A stretch of 64,000 nt of DNA from Pectinophora gossypiella (GCF_024362695.1 NC_065422.1:496001-560000), one strand, 5' to 3'. Counted from the first letter of the stretch, positions 49,400 to 59,499 are shown. Program-made: numbers and translations. Notes: generated from the letters alone by a model not told the origin.

Positions 49400-49640
49400 C
49401 ATCTGCAAATCGAATGGGGACATATCACAAAAAATACTTTGTGGTCCCTAGTTTGGTTAGGACATTACTGGCTGATCACCAGATTGTCCGAAAGTAAGAT
49501 GATCCGTGCTTCAGAAGGCATGTTAAGCCGTTGGTGCCGGTTACTACTTACTGATGTAAGTAAGGGGCCTTTGGCGGCTCAATAGTAACCCTGACACCAG
49601 GTATTCCGCCTTACGACCCACACGATAGAAGAAGAAGACT
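49400..49640 (+). mobile_element. SINE-A, head lost
   Basis: GACATATCACAAAAAATACT, CCCTAGTTTGGTTAGGACAT, the central domain, GGGGCCTTTGGCGGCTCAAT and the CACACGATAGAAGAAGAAG end; 20 bp shorter than usual in the tail. Confidence 0.7.
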
Positions 49641-49984
49641 TATGTTTATGTTTTATTATTGTTCTGAGTCAGTCAGTCGCAGCCGTATTCCGTAATATCC
49701 AGCCGTCTGGCAACTAGTACCCACCGCAATACCTGGCAGCGGTTCGTCTGCAGCCATATTGTAACTGATCCTAAGATATTGACTTTCATGACTACGATAG
49801 AATAACAAGGACAAGGACGAACAAACAACGCAGTGATAAACTGACCACGGTTTGCAATGTTGGCGTATTTACGTATTGAGTATATCGCAATTCGGATTGT
49901 AAGGTAATTCTGAAAGTATTTGTTTTCTATTTTCAAATGAAAGATTAAGTTTAAAAACTAACTTTTTTAAAACAAAAATGAAGT
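49641..49984. other. No gene seen
   Basis: An 87-residue minus-strand frame has no domain. Confidence 0.3.
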
Positions 49985-50065
49985 ACGTCAGCATCGAAGC
50001 ACAGGAATTCCATAGTCTCTGCTTATCGCGGTGGGAAATTGACGTGAGTTTATTTATGTATATAA
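49985..50065 (+). mobile_element. RTE-like 3' UTR fragment
   Basis: GAATTCCATAGTCTCTGCTT, ATCGCGGTGGGAAATTGACG and GAGTTTATTTATGTAT: the sense-strand form of the 3' UTR at 5,515-5,570. Confidence 0.45.
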
Positions 50066-50630
50066 TATGTTCTCTTTTCATTTTTTTTTCCAACGATGCA
50101 ATAAAATAACCCCTTTGTCCCAAGGTCCCAACATAATTTAACGACCGACGCTTATAATAAGTTACAGTAATTCAATACAAATTACGCCTTGTTAGCAAAG
50201 GAAGAAGCAAATATAGTATCCCACCTTCCATTATGACGAAAATTGCTCTCATTTTCATTACCCACACAATAACGTAATGGAAACATTTGCTCGATAAACA
50301 TCCGGTCTTTTGTTTGTCTTACTCGATGTGGAGTAAGTAAACAAATACATACATACACAAACTTACGCGCTTTCTGTGCAAAACAAAAATATTAGGGATG
50401 CCAGCCGTATATATACGTATGTGCGTTATACTTTTATTGTCCTGTCGAAGTGCAGTTAACTGCATTGAACTAATGACAGATGCGACGTCAAAATTGACGC
50501 CTGATCGAGCCTTGCGCGTGAGTTGACTCACCCAAGATGATGGGAGTCAATTGAAAAGCTGAGTCGCGTCATGGGTCGAATTGAGAATTGAGAACTCCTC
50601 CTTTTTTGAAGTCGGTAAAAATATCATATA
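50066..50630. other. No gene seen
   Basis: Small frames only, none with a domain. Confidence 0.3.
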
Positions 50631-50634
50631 TATC

Positions 50635-50870
50635 ATCATCTTCCTAGCGTTACATTTATCTCGCTTTTCACAAGGTCTACCTAACCTGAAGATGTGACAG
50701 GTCCGGTTTCTTGCAGAAGCGACTGCCTGTCTGGCCTTCCGACCTTTGCAGGTTAAGTCACATATCTCCGAAACCCATTTCTCGGGTATGTGTATTTCCT
50801 TCACAGCTGAGCACGTGATAATCATTTAAGATCCATACATGAACTTAAAAACAAATTTGAAAATCATTGA
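50635..50870 (-). mobile_element. SINE-B, head lost
   Basis: TCATCTTCCTAGCGTTAC, CTAACCTGAAGATGTGACAG, TTCTTGCAGAAGCGACTGCC and CACAGCTGAGCACGTGATAA. Confidence 0.6.
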
Positions 50871-50966
50871 TTTATTTACTATACACTCCAACAATTTTTT
50901 TATCAACTAATCCATGGCTCTTTTCTTGGCTCTTTTTTTTAATATTAAAAAAAACATAGGTACCTA

Positions 50967-51187
50967 CAGGGTGTTAGTGATATTGCGACGGATACTAAGG
51001 GGGATGATTCAGCTCATGATTCTATGTTAATATCAAGTGGAATTTTTCGTCGTAAAATTTTTTTTTGTGTTTTTTAAATTATTTATAGTTCCATACTTTT
51101 GAGGCGGAAAATTCCACTTGATATCAACTTAGGATCGTGGTCTCAATCATCCCTCAAAGTTTGCGTTCCGTTGTCACTTACACGCCT
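50967..51187. mobile_element. MITE M3, full copy
   Basis: CAGGGTGTTAGTGATATTGC, mirrored GATGATTCAGCTCATGATTC and ATATCAACTTAGGATCGTGG blocks, decayed right end TTGTCACTTACACGCC. Confidence 0.65.
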
Positions 51188-51885
51188 ATATTTCGTCTCG
51201 CCTAAAATGCGATGTTTAGGAGTTCTTTCTTTCTTGTCGTTCCTTCTATCTGGTTACCAAAGGTCAGTTACGAACGTGGATTAAAGGCTGAGGACTGAGG
51301 ATTGTGATTGTATGTAATGGGTTCGGTCCTGTGACATATGTACAGCTCTTTGTATAGGGCCTCCAACTACCTGCTTGACCTGGTCCACCCATCTGATCAG
51401 CGCTCTCTCTGGCACGCTTACCATCAATCTGGCCCCGAATAATGTACTTATCTAGACAGGAGGAGTTAACTAACCAAATTTACCGTGTACGTGTTATTTG
51501 CAAAGGGGTTTATATTACGTTAAATTGTGCAACTAGTCTACTATACAGTAAAAAAAGTCCTCACTGTTCCATCAAAGTGACCTACTTTCATAGTTATAAA
51601 TACCCCAGCGCGAGGTGGCTTGCATAATTAACTTATATTAGTCGAGTTAACGTGGAAGATTAACATAAATAATGAGCTGCACGTATATTGTAACACCTTC
51701 TACTGTTCTGTAACATAATACCTAAACATAGGTGCATTCCTAAACTAATTTTAAGCATTTCCTAAGTTCCTACATGTTTGTTGTTGTTGTCCTAAGTTCC
51801 TACATTCCTAAGTATTTGTTATGTTTATTTTGATTGAATACCAATTGTTCGGTAAAATATATGTTGCACAACAACATAATTATAT
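51188..51885. other. No gene seen
   Basis: A 61-residue frame at 51,442-51,627 has no domain. Confidence 0.3.
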
Positions 51886-51889
51886 ATAA

Positions 51890-52020
51890 TATAGCATCAC
51901 GCCTGTTCACGAAACGGGTAAGCAGAGGTGTATAATATATTTCCTGAAAACCACGTGATATCACTTATCTATGAAACATGAATTCAAACTGGAAGTAGAA
52001 TTCAGTGGTTTAGAACCTTT
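51890..52020 (-). mobile_element. SINE-E fragment
   Basis: ATAGCATCACGCCTGTTCAC, GGTAAGCAGAGGTGTATAAT, AACCACGTGATATCACTTAT and AGTAGAATTCAGTGGTTTAG. Confidence 0.5.
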
Positions 52021-52430
52021 TTTTTCACGTGACTTATTGTAGACGGCCTCAACGGCCTCTGTGGTCCAGTGGTTGAGCGTTGGACTCACGATTCGGAGGT
52101 CCCGGGTTCGAATCCCGGTGGGGAGATATCACAAAAATCACTTTGTGATCCCTAGTTTGGTTAGGACATTACAGGCTGATCACTTATTGTCCACAAGCAA
52201 GATGATCCGTGCTTCGGAAGGCACGTTAAGCAGTTGGTCCCGGTTACTATTTACTGATGTAAGTGAGTAATCGTTACATGAGCCATGTCAGGGGCCTTTG
52301 GCGGCTCAATCATAACCCTGACACCAGGGTTGATGAGCCTGGTATTCCACCTCACAACGCACACGATAAGAAGAAGAAGATTGTAGACAAATAGTATTAA
52401 CTACTTGGCCGGACAAATGGGGAGCTGGGA
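52020..52430 (-). mobile_element. R10 copy split by SINE-A
   Basis: TTTTTTTCACGTGACTTATTG before the SINE and AGTATTAACTACTTGGCCGG, ACAAATGGGGAGCTGGGA after it form one R10 copy on the minus strand. Confidence 0.55.
52045..52379 (+). mobile_element. SINE-A (HaSE2-like), full reference copy, 9 bp TSD
   Basis: Flanked by ATTGTAGAC at 52,036-52,044 and 52,380-52,388. Head CTGTGGTCCAGTGGTTGAGC, B box CGGGTTCGAATCCCGGTGGG, central domain CGGAAGGCACGTTAAGCAGT, tail GTCAGGGGCCTTTGGCGGCT and CACCAGGGTTGATGAGCCTG, 3' AAGAAGAAG. All expected parts are present in 335 bp. Confidence 0.9.
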
Positions 52431-52477
52431 TTGGAACCTGTGACACTACGATGTAAGTCACGCGTTTACAGATCAGC

Positions 52478-52645
52478 CGGGTCTGCATGACAACCGCGCC
52501 GCGCGCGGCTCGAATTATATTGAGCGCTTCAACCAATAACCGATACGAATGCTATCTGCGTAGATGGACATCAAACGGCTATTGGTTGAAGGCCTCAATA
52601 TAATTAGCGCCGCGCGCGGCACGGTTACCGTGCAGAGCCTACAGG
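52478..52645. mobile_element. MITE-I, copy 2
   Basis: CCGGGTCTGCATGACAACCG to CCGTGCAGAGCCTACAGG; CCAATAACCGATACGAATGC and GGCTATTGGTTGAAGGCCTC mirror each other around CTGCGTAGATGG. Confidence 0.65.
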
Positions 52646-53010
52646 ACTATTACGTGGCAGATAACTGTACCCAAAAACCGATTTAATGCGTGTGGTTTCA
52701 CAGAACATTTATTTGTATTTTCATAACTGGTTTTACCAAAATTTATGCTTTTCAAACGCGCTGCGTCATCTTCAAAATCTAATAAAGTGAGCACCATAGA
52801 AGACGTATTGTAATGTACTGGTGCAAAATGAATAGGGTTGTCTCAACACAAGTAATATACACACCGTACGTATTGTAAAGTGTACATTTACCTGGCACAT
52901 ACCCAATATATCACATAGAAGAGCGGGGATACTAACACAAGTAAATATTTGCTTAAAAGTAGGCCCAAACACGCGCCATATTTTTTTTATTTTTTTTACG
53001 TGCACATAGA
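52646..53010. other. No gene seen
   Basis: A 77-residue minus-strand frame has no domain. Confidence 0.3.
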
Positions 53011-53011
53011 A

Positions 53012-53170
53012 ATAAACTCACGCCTATTTTCCACCGGAGTAAGCAGAGACTCAGACAGAGTCAGACAGAGTACTACGGGGCGGAAGGCAAGAGGGAAACC
53101 GCTGCCCTATTTTTCCCTAAAAAAGTAGCATGGAAATGCTGCACCGACAAGAGCGCGGCTCTTAAATTAG
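53012..53170 (+). mobile_element. LINE family T 3' end joined to an RTE-like 3' UTR scrap
   Basis: 53,020-53,050 carries CACGCCTATTTTCCACCGG. From 53,068, GCAGAGTACTACGGGGCG-like wording leads to ACCGCTGCCCTATTTTTCCC, AAAGTAGCATGGAAATGCTG, GACAAGAGCGCGGCTCTTAA. This is the uninverted reference for 38,628-38,750. Confidence 0.5.
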
Positions 53171-53194
53171 TATGTGTGTGTGTGTGTGTGTGTG
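53171..53194. repeat. (GT)n microsatellite
   Basis: TATGTGTGTGTGTGTGTGTG sits in place of the TGATGA tail of the preceding LINE. Confidence 0.8.
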
Positions 53195-53995
53195 CAATAA
53201 AGTATGTTTGTATTGTAACAATTGTAACCCCAAAAAGGATGAATGTAATTTACTTAATGTAAAATTTTGTATTATTTCACTTTCTTTTAAATTACCCTGT
53301 TGTTGATCGAACGCTCAACCCTAAGATAATTCACAAAAGCCCAAGTAAGTATCAGCTGTAGATAGAAGGATATCCGCCATTGCATTGTTTGTCTGAGAGC
53401 CAGGAGATGAGTGCTCCATGACTCGACATCTCGAGCCTATGATGGGTATCATCACAGCAACGTCATTAGGCGAAAGTTGTTTTTATCTTCGCAAGGTACC
53501 CGCTAGTTGCGTACTTATGTTCAAAGGCTACTAATTGGAAACAAGAGCGAAAATAACATGGAAATATTATTAAAACAGACAGACCGTAATTCTTTTAGAG
53601 CGAAACCTCTATAAGAAGGTAGAGGCAAGAGAAGAAGAAGAAGGAAAAGGAAGAAGGAGAAGGTAGAGGGTAGAGGTGAGTGGGTGGGGGTAGGGAGGTG
53701 GGGGGGTGGACGTAGGTAGGTGGAGGTGATAGGTAGGTAGGGCAGGCAAAATTACAGCTATGCCTAACATGACAGAGGTCAGAGGTACATCTATCGCAAG
53801 AGAAACAGTGTCTAAGTAAATAAATAAAGAAAGAAAGAAATATTTCTTTTGTTATAATTGTGAATGCAACATGTATCTACCTGTAATTGGGGCACATATA
53901 GAAAAACTAATTTAAGACTTGAATTTTATAACTTTACAATATGTGCACTGTTGTCTGTTGGTATACCTATCTAAATAAATAAATAGGGACACCCC
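53195..53995. other. No gene seen; purine-rich tract
   Basis: 53,610-53,735 is a G/A-rich tract of GAAGAAG and GGTAGGTGG words. No gene. 53,815-53,840 is TAAATAAAGAAAGAAAG. Confidence 0.5.
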
Positions 53996-53999
53996 AGTA

Positions 54000-54140
54000 A
54001 CAAATGACACGCCTGCGTTGTCCTCGCCAAACAAATGACAGCTTTACAAGGTTATTGCGACAATATCCCCATCGGGAATCAAACCCGGACCTCTATGTGG
54101 TGAGCCCAACACTCTATCCACTAGACCACAGCGGCTATTT
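54000..54140 (-). mobile_element. SINE-D-like head
   Basis: Minus strand: GTGGTCTAGTGGATAGAGTG (A box), GGGTTTGATTCCCGATGGGG (B box variant). The rest is decayed. Confidence 0.5.
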
Positions 54141-55125
54141 GGCAGGTGTAACGTAATAAAAACTATAAAAATAAATACCTACTTATATCTATCTGTTATT
54201 ATGTCAAGGTTTTTTGTGTTATAAAGTATATCTTCTTCCTATTCCTGTCGTCTTCATAAATGATAAATGTTATATTTATTGTTTCAGATAGCTGTATACG
54301 AGAGCAGGAAATAAGTAAGTACACTCGCTTACAAGTGGTTTTCATGTTTACATCTTGTTCTTTGTTTAGCTTATTGTATTTTTATGAACCGGAAAAAATA
54401 TCCAAAAACCGTAGCCAAAAACGTTTATTGTTCCTACAAAATTCAATACGAACGTAAATAATATCTGAGGTCTCCGGCTAAACAACATGAAAAAATATAA
54501 TAAATAGTAACAAATGAACGCTCATTCAAAAATATCCACTCGTCACCGAAATAAGAATTTAACACGCCAATTAATTTTTGAGTGTGTCAACACCAAAGCA
54601 CCTAAAAACCTCCATTCCAAACCTAAAGGAAAAACCAAATGCCAGCGAATTTTGAAAAAAGAACGCGCGAAATATCAGCAAAAATCTGCCATCGTGTGAA
54701 TAGTCACTCCAGTGTACCGAAGAGTCATTGAAAAGCGCCACTTTTTTTCCTATAGAAAAGTAGACTCTACCGGGTACGTTGAAGGTGCAAAGTGGAATAA
54801 ACTCGGGTACTAATTATCGTTAGAAAGAAGTGTGAAGACAAGAAGCCTGTGCAATCGCGTGCGACGATATCCTATAATTATAAGGGACGATTAGGGGCTT
54901 CTAGTGTCGAGTCGAACATCGATATTGGCATTAAGTATTAAGCTTGACTTAATATTCTTTTCCCCTTAACGACCCTCTGGATTTTATTGAGGAAGATTTT
55001 CTATGTTACTTTTGGTACCTACTACGCGTTCTGTTCTCTAAAACGGATAAAAATTAGAACACACTACAATTTTTGACAGGAAAATAACTACACTATCACT
55101 ATACTATTTGGTTTTTTAGTTACTT
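54141..55125. other. No gene seen
   Basis: Two short frames (54,260-54,457 and 54,514-54,699) have no domain and no matching neighbouring exon signals that I can defend. Confidence 0.3.
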
Positions 55126-55268
55126 ATTGAAATTTCTTTATTTTTATTTTAATATTTATACGCCTGCATGCAGGCCGAACACATCACAAAATTGTTATAT
55201 AAATTATTTTAGCTCCTTTTCGTATTTTATGTTTTCTCACAAATAAAATTACTTGATTTGATTTGACA
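55126..55268 (+). mobile_element. Possible LINE 3' tail
   Basis: TATACGCCTGCATGCAGGCC, TTCTCACAAATAAAATTACT then TTGATTTGATTTGAC, a pentamer-like tail. Confidence 0.35.
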
Positions 55269-55447
55269 GAAAAAACAGCCTTCTCAAAATTTTACATAGG
55301 CCAGTAACCAGACAGAATGAAGTTGACAGCGCACGTTAAACGGTTTGCATATCAGTGATATGCTAATTTGATTCGCCCGGGTTATTCAATCACTCATTCA
55401 TTTTAAAATTAACAGCTTTCAATAGTCCGTCCCGTTCCTTTTCGGCT

Positions 55448-55520
55448 GATAAGAAAATGACAGGTATAACTTAAAATAAAATTAGGTGGCATCTGCAGGA
55501 ATCAGGGCCAATACCTTATT
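55448..55520. repeat. Dispersed repeat K, copy 2
   Basis: AGAAAATGACAGGTATAACT, AAAATAAAATTAGGTGGCAT and CTGCAGGAATCAGGGCCA match 10,601-10,668. Confidence 0.45.
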
Positions 55521-55606
55521 AATTAAAAAAATATACCTATTGACTTTATAATGTCAAAAAAATATCTAATATATGTACAGATACTGGCTCGAACAGTGCC
55601 TAAAAT

Positions 55607-55850
55607 TGGGTAGTTTCCAAGGTCAAAGATAATTTATGAAATTCTGATTACTAAATTAAGACAGATTTTAAATTGAAAAACATTTATTTTCTATTTAACT
55701 TTATTTGAGAATTTTAATCAAGAAAAACGTAATAAGTCCGAAATTATTATATCACGTTTTTCTATGACTAATTATAGTAATTCTATCGTGATCTCGTGTT
55801 TTGACGTTAAGTACAAAATAATTGATTTGAAATAATTGAAATCTATTCTA
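55607..55850. mobile_element. MITE M6, copy
   Basis: GGGTAGTTTCCAAGGTCAAA left end, ATCACGTTTTTCTATGACTA and GTTTTGACGTTAAGTACAAA; the right end is decayed. Confidence 0.5.
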
Positions 55851-56056
55851 TTTTCAGTACTAACACCTTCTGTGAATTCCATTATTGTGTTCCTAGTACG
55901 ATAATAGCGAAGCTAGAACGAGTAGCTTTGCAGCTGATACTTGAGAACTAGTTTATTCACTCGATTGCCCTTCAATAGTGGAAATCTAATAAGAACCGGT
56001 ACTATGGTAGAACGGTCGGTATAAGGAAACAAAATACATCGGCTAATATTAAACAT

Positions 56057-56175
56057 GAGCGTAGGTTGACGAATAATAACAACGTATAGAATGGTAAGTT
56101 TCTCCTCGCACCAATCCGTATCGGGCGTTGACCTCTCTCCTCCCTGAGTCTTACTTTAGTCATCAATGGTCGTAA
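56057..56175 (+). mobile_element. Repeat family M9 fragment
   Basis: ACGTATAGAATGGTAAGTTT, ACCTCTCTCCTCCCTGAGTC and TACTTTAGTCATCAATGGTC. Confidence 0.45.
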
Positions 56176-56177
56176 AC

Positions 56178-56510
56178 CGCCCGCAGCCGTAATGGTTAGG
56201 CTCACGATCTGGAGGTCAGGGTTCGATTCCCGATGGGGACATTGTCGAAAACACTTTGTGAGACTTTGTTTGGTAAGGACTTTTCAGGCTTGAATCACCT
56301 GATTGTCCGAAAACGTAAGATGATTCCTTGCTTCGGAGGGCACGTTGAGCCGTTGGTCCCGGCTATTAGCCGTAAAAACACCTCCACCAACCCACATTGC
56401 AGCAGCGTGGTGGAGTATGCTCCATACCTCTTCCGGTTAATTGAGGGAAGGCCTGTGCCCAGCAGTGGGACGTATATAGGTTGTATTTGTATGTATGTAT
56501 GGGCTAAATA
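56178..56510 (+). mobile_element. SINE-D (HaSE1-like), full length reference copy
   Basis: Head GTAATGGTTAGGCTCACGAT with B box GGGTTCGATTCCCGATGGGG, GACATTGTCG, central domain CGGAGGGCACGTTGAGCCGT, GCTATTAGCCGTAAAAACAC, GCAGCGTGGTGGAGTATGCT, RTE-like tail GGGAAGGCCTGTGCCCAGCA and GTGGGACGTATATAGGTTGT. The 92-residue frame inside is an artefact. Confidence 0.8.
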
Positions 56511-56985
56511 ATGTGACATGCACAACGTGATAAAATTATCGATCGATTTTTTTCCCTAATATGCGTGGCACGTGATTTTGTTCGTATTTTAACAGAATAA
56601 CTTGACTTATTTGGGTTCACATATTGGCACCAATTGGCAAAACGACATAATTATATCGTCAGAATCGATATAATGACCGTGACAAAAAATTATCACGTTG
56701 CGCATTTTAGACCTACAGGACAAAGCAGCGTTAGGAAAATAGTTATTAATAACATCGATATTTTGTCTAAGGCCATCTCTATAAATCTTTGCCTCGCCGC
56801 CTCACCGCCGTCGCCACTGAAGGAGTTATGAAGTAGGTAGCAAATATAACTTCTGGCACGAACTATGCGAAGATAGTTTATTGCGAAACTTTATAGTCTA
56901 TCCAGTATTTATTGTAACTTGATATCTTCAGACGAGATCTTCGGTCGAGTAAAGCTGAAAGCACATTAGGATTACAAAATCGATA
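56511..56985. other. No gene seen
   Basis: A 65-residue frame at 56,634-56,831 has no domain. Confidence 0.3.
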
Positions 56986-56998
56986 ATTTCATGATGTA

Positions 56999-57136
56999 AT
57001 TAAAACACATAATAACGGGTTCTTACCGCGTTTAAAGCAGGGATATGAGACTCCCGATATTAACCCGCGCGGTAAGAACCCGTTATTGTGTGTTTTAATT
57101 ATGATAATAACCGCGTAAACTTAAAACAATGTAAGT
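56999..57136 (+). mobile_element. Hairpin element HP, copy 2, 13 bp TSD
   Basis: Flanked by ATTTCATGATGTA at 56,986-56,998 and 57,137-57,149. Same arms (AACGGGTTCTTACCGCG and mirrored CGCGGTAAGAACCCGTT) with a longer, less perfect loop, then TAATAACCGCGTAAACTTAA and AACAATGT. Same orientation as copy 1. Confidence 0.8.
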
Positions 57137-57310
57137 ATTTCATGATGTAGTCGATCATTTCATGAAATGGTCATATTTCATGAAATAGAATATCATTCGT
57201 TGGCCACATCATGATGTAGTTTTGCCAGATCAATGAAGCCGAAACGTTTAATAACATGAACAACTAAATGCATGATTACTTCATGATATGGCACAAACGT
57301 TGGCAAACAT

Positions 57311-57458
57311 ATCGTAAAATGAGTAACATTTTCCACCGGTAGTGACACTGGTGTCGATCATAATAAAACTTGATTGATATTATTTATCGATGAATCGATG
57401 TAATTGTACAATTTTCCATATCGATTAGGTAGATAATTTTGAACCTAAGAAATTAATC
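57311..57458. repeat. Dispersed repeat J, copy 2
   Basis: AGTAACATTTTCCACCGGTA, AACTTGATTGATATTATTTA, TGTACAATTTTCCATATCG. Confidence 0.5.
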
Positions 57459-57494
57459 GACTATTCGCATTTTATTACTTTTATTACTAAATTG

Positions 57495-57702
57495 CATCAG
57501 TAAATAGAAACCGGGACCAACGGCTTAACGTGCCTCCCGAAGCACGGATCATCTTACTTTCGGACAATCAGGTGATCAGTCTGTAATGTCTTAACAAAAC
57601 TAGGGACCACAAAGTAAATTTTGTGATATGTCCCCACCAGGAATCGAACCCGGGGCCTCCGGATCGTGAGTCCAACGCTCAACCACTGGACCACGGAGAC
57701 CG
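57495..57702 (-). mobile_element. SINE-A, tail truncated
   Basis: Minus strand: head GGTCCAGTGGTTGAGCGTTG with B box GGGTTCGATTCCTGG, central domain, ending at the CATCAGTAAATAG part of the tail. Confidence 0.7.
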
Positions 57703-58025
57703 TCGCCTCCATGACACGTCCAACACATTACATATAGACACAAGCTCACAAATATATCCTCCGGATCGTGAGTCCGACGCTTTATCTGGAAATCAGCCTA
57801 TTGCTAAAATAGACTTTAAGAACAATGATGACCAGTTGGACGAGCCTGCTATACAGCAGGCAGCAGAGTAATAATTCTAATAATAATGTTGCTTTGCCTT
57901 TGTCCCTGCACGGAGCAACGTCAGAACAATATTCAGCTGAGCATAGGATGCAATAGTTTCTAGTAGAATGGGTATAGTAATTGATTAGCTTCCATCATTC
58001 TCACCATATAGTGAAAACCTCTTTA
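57703..58025. other. No gene seen
   Basis: The frame at 57,623-57,871 starts inside the SINE and has no domain. Confidence 0.3.
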
Positions 58026-58029
58026 GCGC

Positions 58030-58075
58030 ACAATTGGGTAGTTTCCAAGGTCAAAGATAAGTGATGAAATTCTGT
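58030..58075. mobile_element. MITE M6 end fragment
   Basis: GGGTAGTTTCCAAGGTCAAA and GATAAGTGATGAAATTCTG. Confidence 0.45.
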
Positions 58076-58144
58076 AGAGCTAATATGCGCAACGTAATAA
58101 AATTTTGTCACAATGTAATTTTCATAAAATTCACAAGAGCCCGA

Positions 58145-58260
58145 ACCAAAAAAACACACCTTTTTCTATACAGAGAAGAAACATTAGTAGGGACTACGGA
58201 ATTCCATTTGCTTTATTCTGACACACTTCTCTTGCTTCCTTCACATTTCGTTAGTCGTTT
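58145..58260 (-). mobile_element. RTE-like 3' UTR/C-terminus scrap
   Basis: GGGACTACGGAATTCCATTT, GCTTTATTCTGACACACTTC and CTTGCTTCCTTCACATTTCG parallel 5,550-5,615. Confidence 0.45.
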
Positions 58261-58261
58261 C

Positions 58262-58430
58262 CGTGCTTCGGAAGGCACATTAAGTCGATGTTTCTAGTTA
58301 CTGATTACTTATGAAAGTACGTTGTCGTTACATGAGTCATGTCAGGGGCCTTTGGCGGCTCAGTAATAGCCCTGACACTAAGGTTGTTGAGGTTGATAAT
58401 CCACCTTACAACCCACATGTTAGAATTAGT
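58262..58430 (+). mobile_element. SINE-A 3' half
   Basis: GTGCTTCGGAAGGCACATTA, CATGTCAGGGGCCTTTGGCG, GCTCAGTAATAGCCCTGACA and CAACCCACATGTTAGAA. Confidence 0.65.
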
Positions 58431-58509
58431 CAGGGTAAACTGTAGTAAACCTTTAACCCTTAAATCTTTACAGAGAATAAAATCAGGTGAAATAAAATCA
58501 TGTCTGTTT

Positions 58510-58570
58510 CTGACACCAGGATTGCTGGGGTTAGTAATCCATCTCACGACTCACACGCTAGAAGATAAGA
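58510..58570 (+). mobile_element. SINE-A extreme 3' end
   Basis: GACACCAGGATTGCTGGGG, TAGTAATCCATCTCACGACT and CACACGCTAGAAGATAAGAA. Confidence 0.5.
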
Positions 58571-58648
58571 ATAAGATGTCGTATTATTTATAAAAAAAAC
58601 ACTACAGCAACGCAAATAGGTACCTCAATTCCCATAAGATTATTAATA

Positions 58649-58833
58649 CATTGTTTTAAGTTTACGCGGTTATTATCATAATTAAAGCACATAATAACGG
58701 GTTCTTACCGCGTTTAAATGGAGATATGAGACTCCCGATATTTCGACACTGTTGCAAGTGCCATGATCACGGGATGTTGTCATTGTCTCATATCTCCCTT
58801 TAAATGCGGTAAAAACCCGCTATTATGTGCTTT
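58649..58833 (-). mobile_element. Hairpin element HP, copy 3, 12 bp TSD
   Basis: Flanked by AGATTATTAATA at 58,637-58,648 and 58,834-58,845. Minus-strand copy: the tail end ACATTGTTTTAAGTTTACGC is at the left. Arms carry ATAATAACGGGTTCTTACCG and the mirrored version. The loop is longer and holds GATATTTCGACACTGTTGCA and GTGCCATGATCACGGGATG, missing from copies 1 and 2. Confidence 0.8.
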
Positions 58834-58845
58834 AGATTATTAATA

Positions 58846-59027
58846 TCTCGCAAAAACTAAAAATAAGAATAAATAAATAAATGAAAACTAATATTGAAAA
58901 GCAATCCTCATGGAATTTAATAACGAAGCTGGAAGAGAGAAATTAAGGTTAAAATCGGAGCGGATACGGACCTCGGAATTGAAGTCGAGTGCGGACTGTG
59001 AAGAATGTTATAACAGGTAAAACGCCT
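58846..59027. other. No gene seen
   Basis: Unassigned spacer. Confidence 0.3.
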
Positions 59028-59092
59028 ATTTCCCATTGGGATAGACAGTGACTACGGAATTCTTATTATTACGATCCTGATACGCCACATAC
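59028..59092 (-). mobile_element. RTE-like 3' UTR scrap
   Basis: ACGCCTATTTCCCATTGGGA, TAGACAGTGACTACGGAATT and ACGATCCTGATACGCC parallel 5,525-5,585. Confidence 0.45.
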
Positions 59093-59322
59093 GCTTGTGT
59101 GTTTCTAAAGTCAATTCGCTTTTTTACCTGATTGCGGCGAATCAAAAAGTTGGGTTATGTTGCTGACCGCTATGTATCTATGTCTGTATTGCAGGCTTGA
59201 ATTAACTGATTGTCCGAAAAAGTAGGATGATTCCATGCATTGGCTGGTTTCGGCTAGCCGTCGTAAAAAACACCCCTATCGACAGAGCAGCTTAGCGGAG
59301 TATGATTATGAGATTCAGTAAA

Positions 59323-59402
59323 CAGTGACAGCGTTAAAAATGTATGGGACTGACATAAAGTGACATGTCATTCCCATACGAGTACATTTTTATCACTGTC
59401 AC
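59323..59402. mobile_element. Small palindromic MITE-S, copy 1
   Basis: AGTGACAGCGTTAAAAATGT, ATGGGACTGACATAAAGTGA and the mirrored ATACGAGTACATTTTTATCA, CTGTCA. Confidence 0.55.
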
Positions 59403-59499
59403 CAAGGGTGACGATGCTTCAATTGCATTGTCAGAGCTAGAGACATGACACTACTGGGGTCTTAGCTAAGTTGCGAAAGATAATGATAGGTACCTAATC

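Noticed and set aside
53610..53735. Purine-rich tract as a regulatory or triplex site
   Set aside because: Simple-sequence expansion explains it; no second line of evidence.
54260..54699. Two small frames as possible host exons
   Set aside because: No domain, no conserved motif and no consistent splice pairing that I can defend.
56233..56511. 92-residue frame
   Set aside because: Lies wholly in SINE-D.
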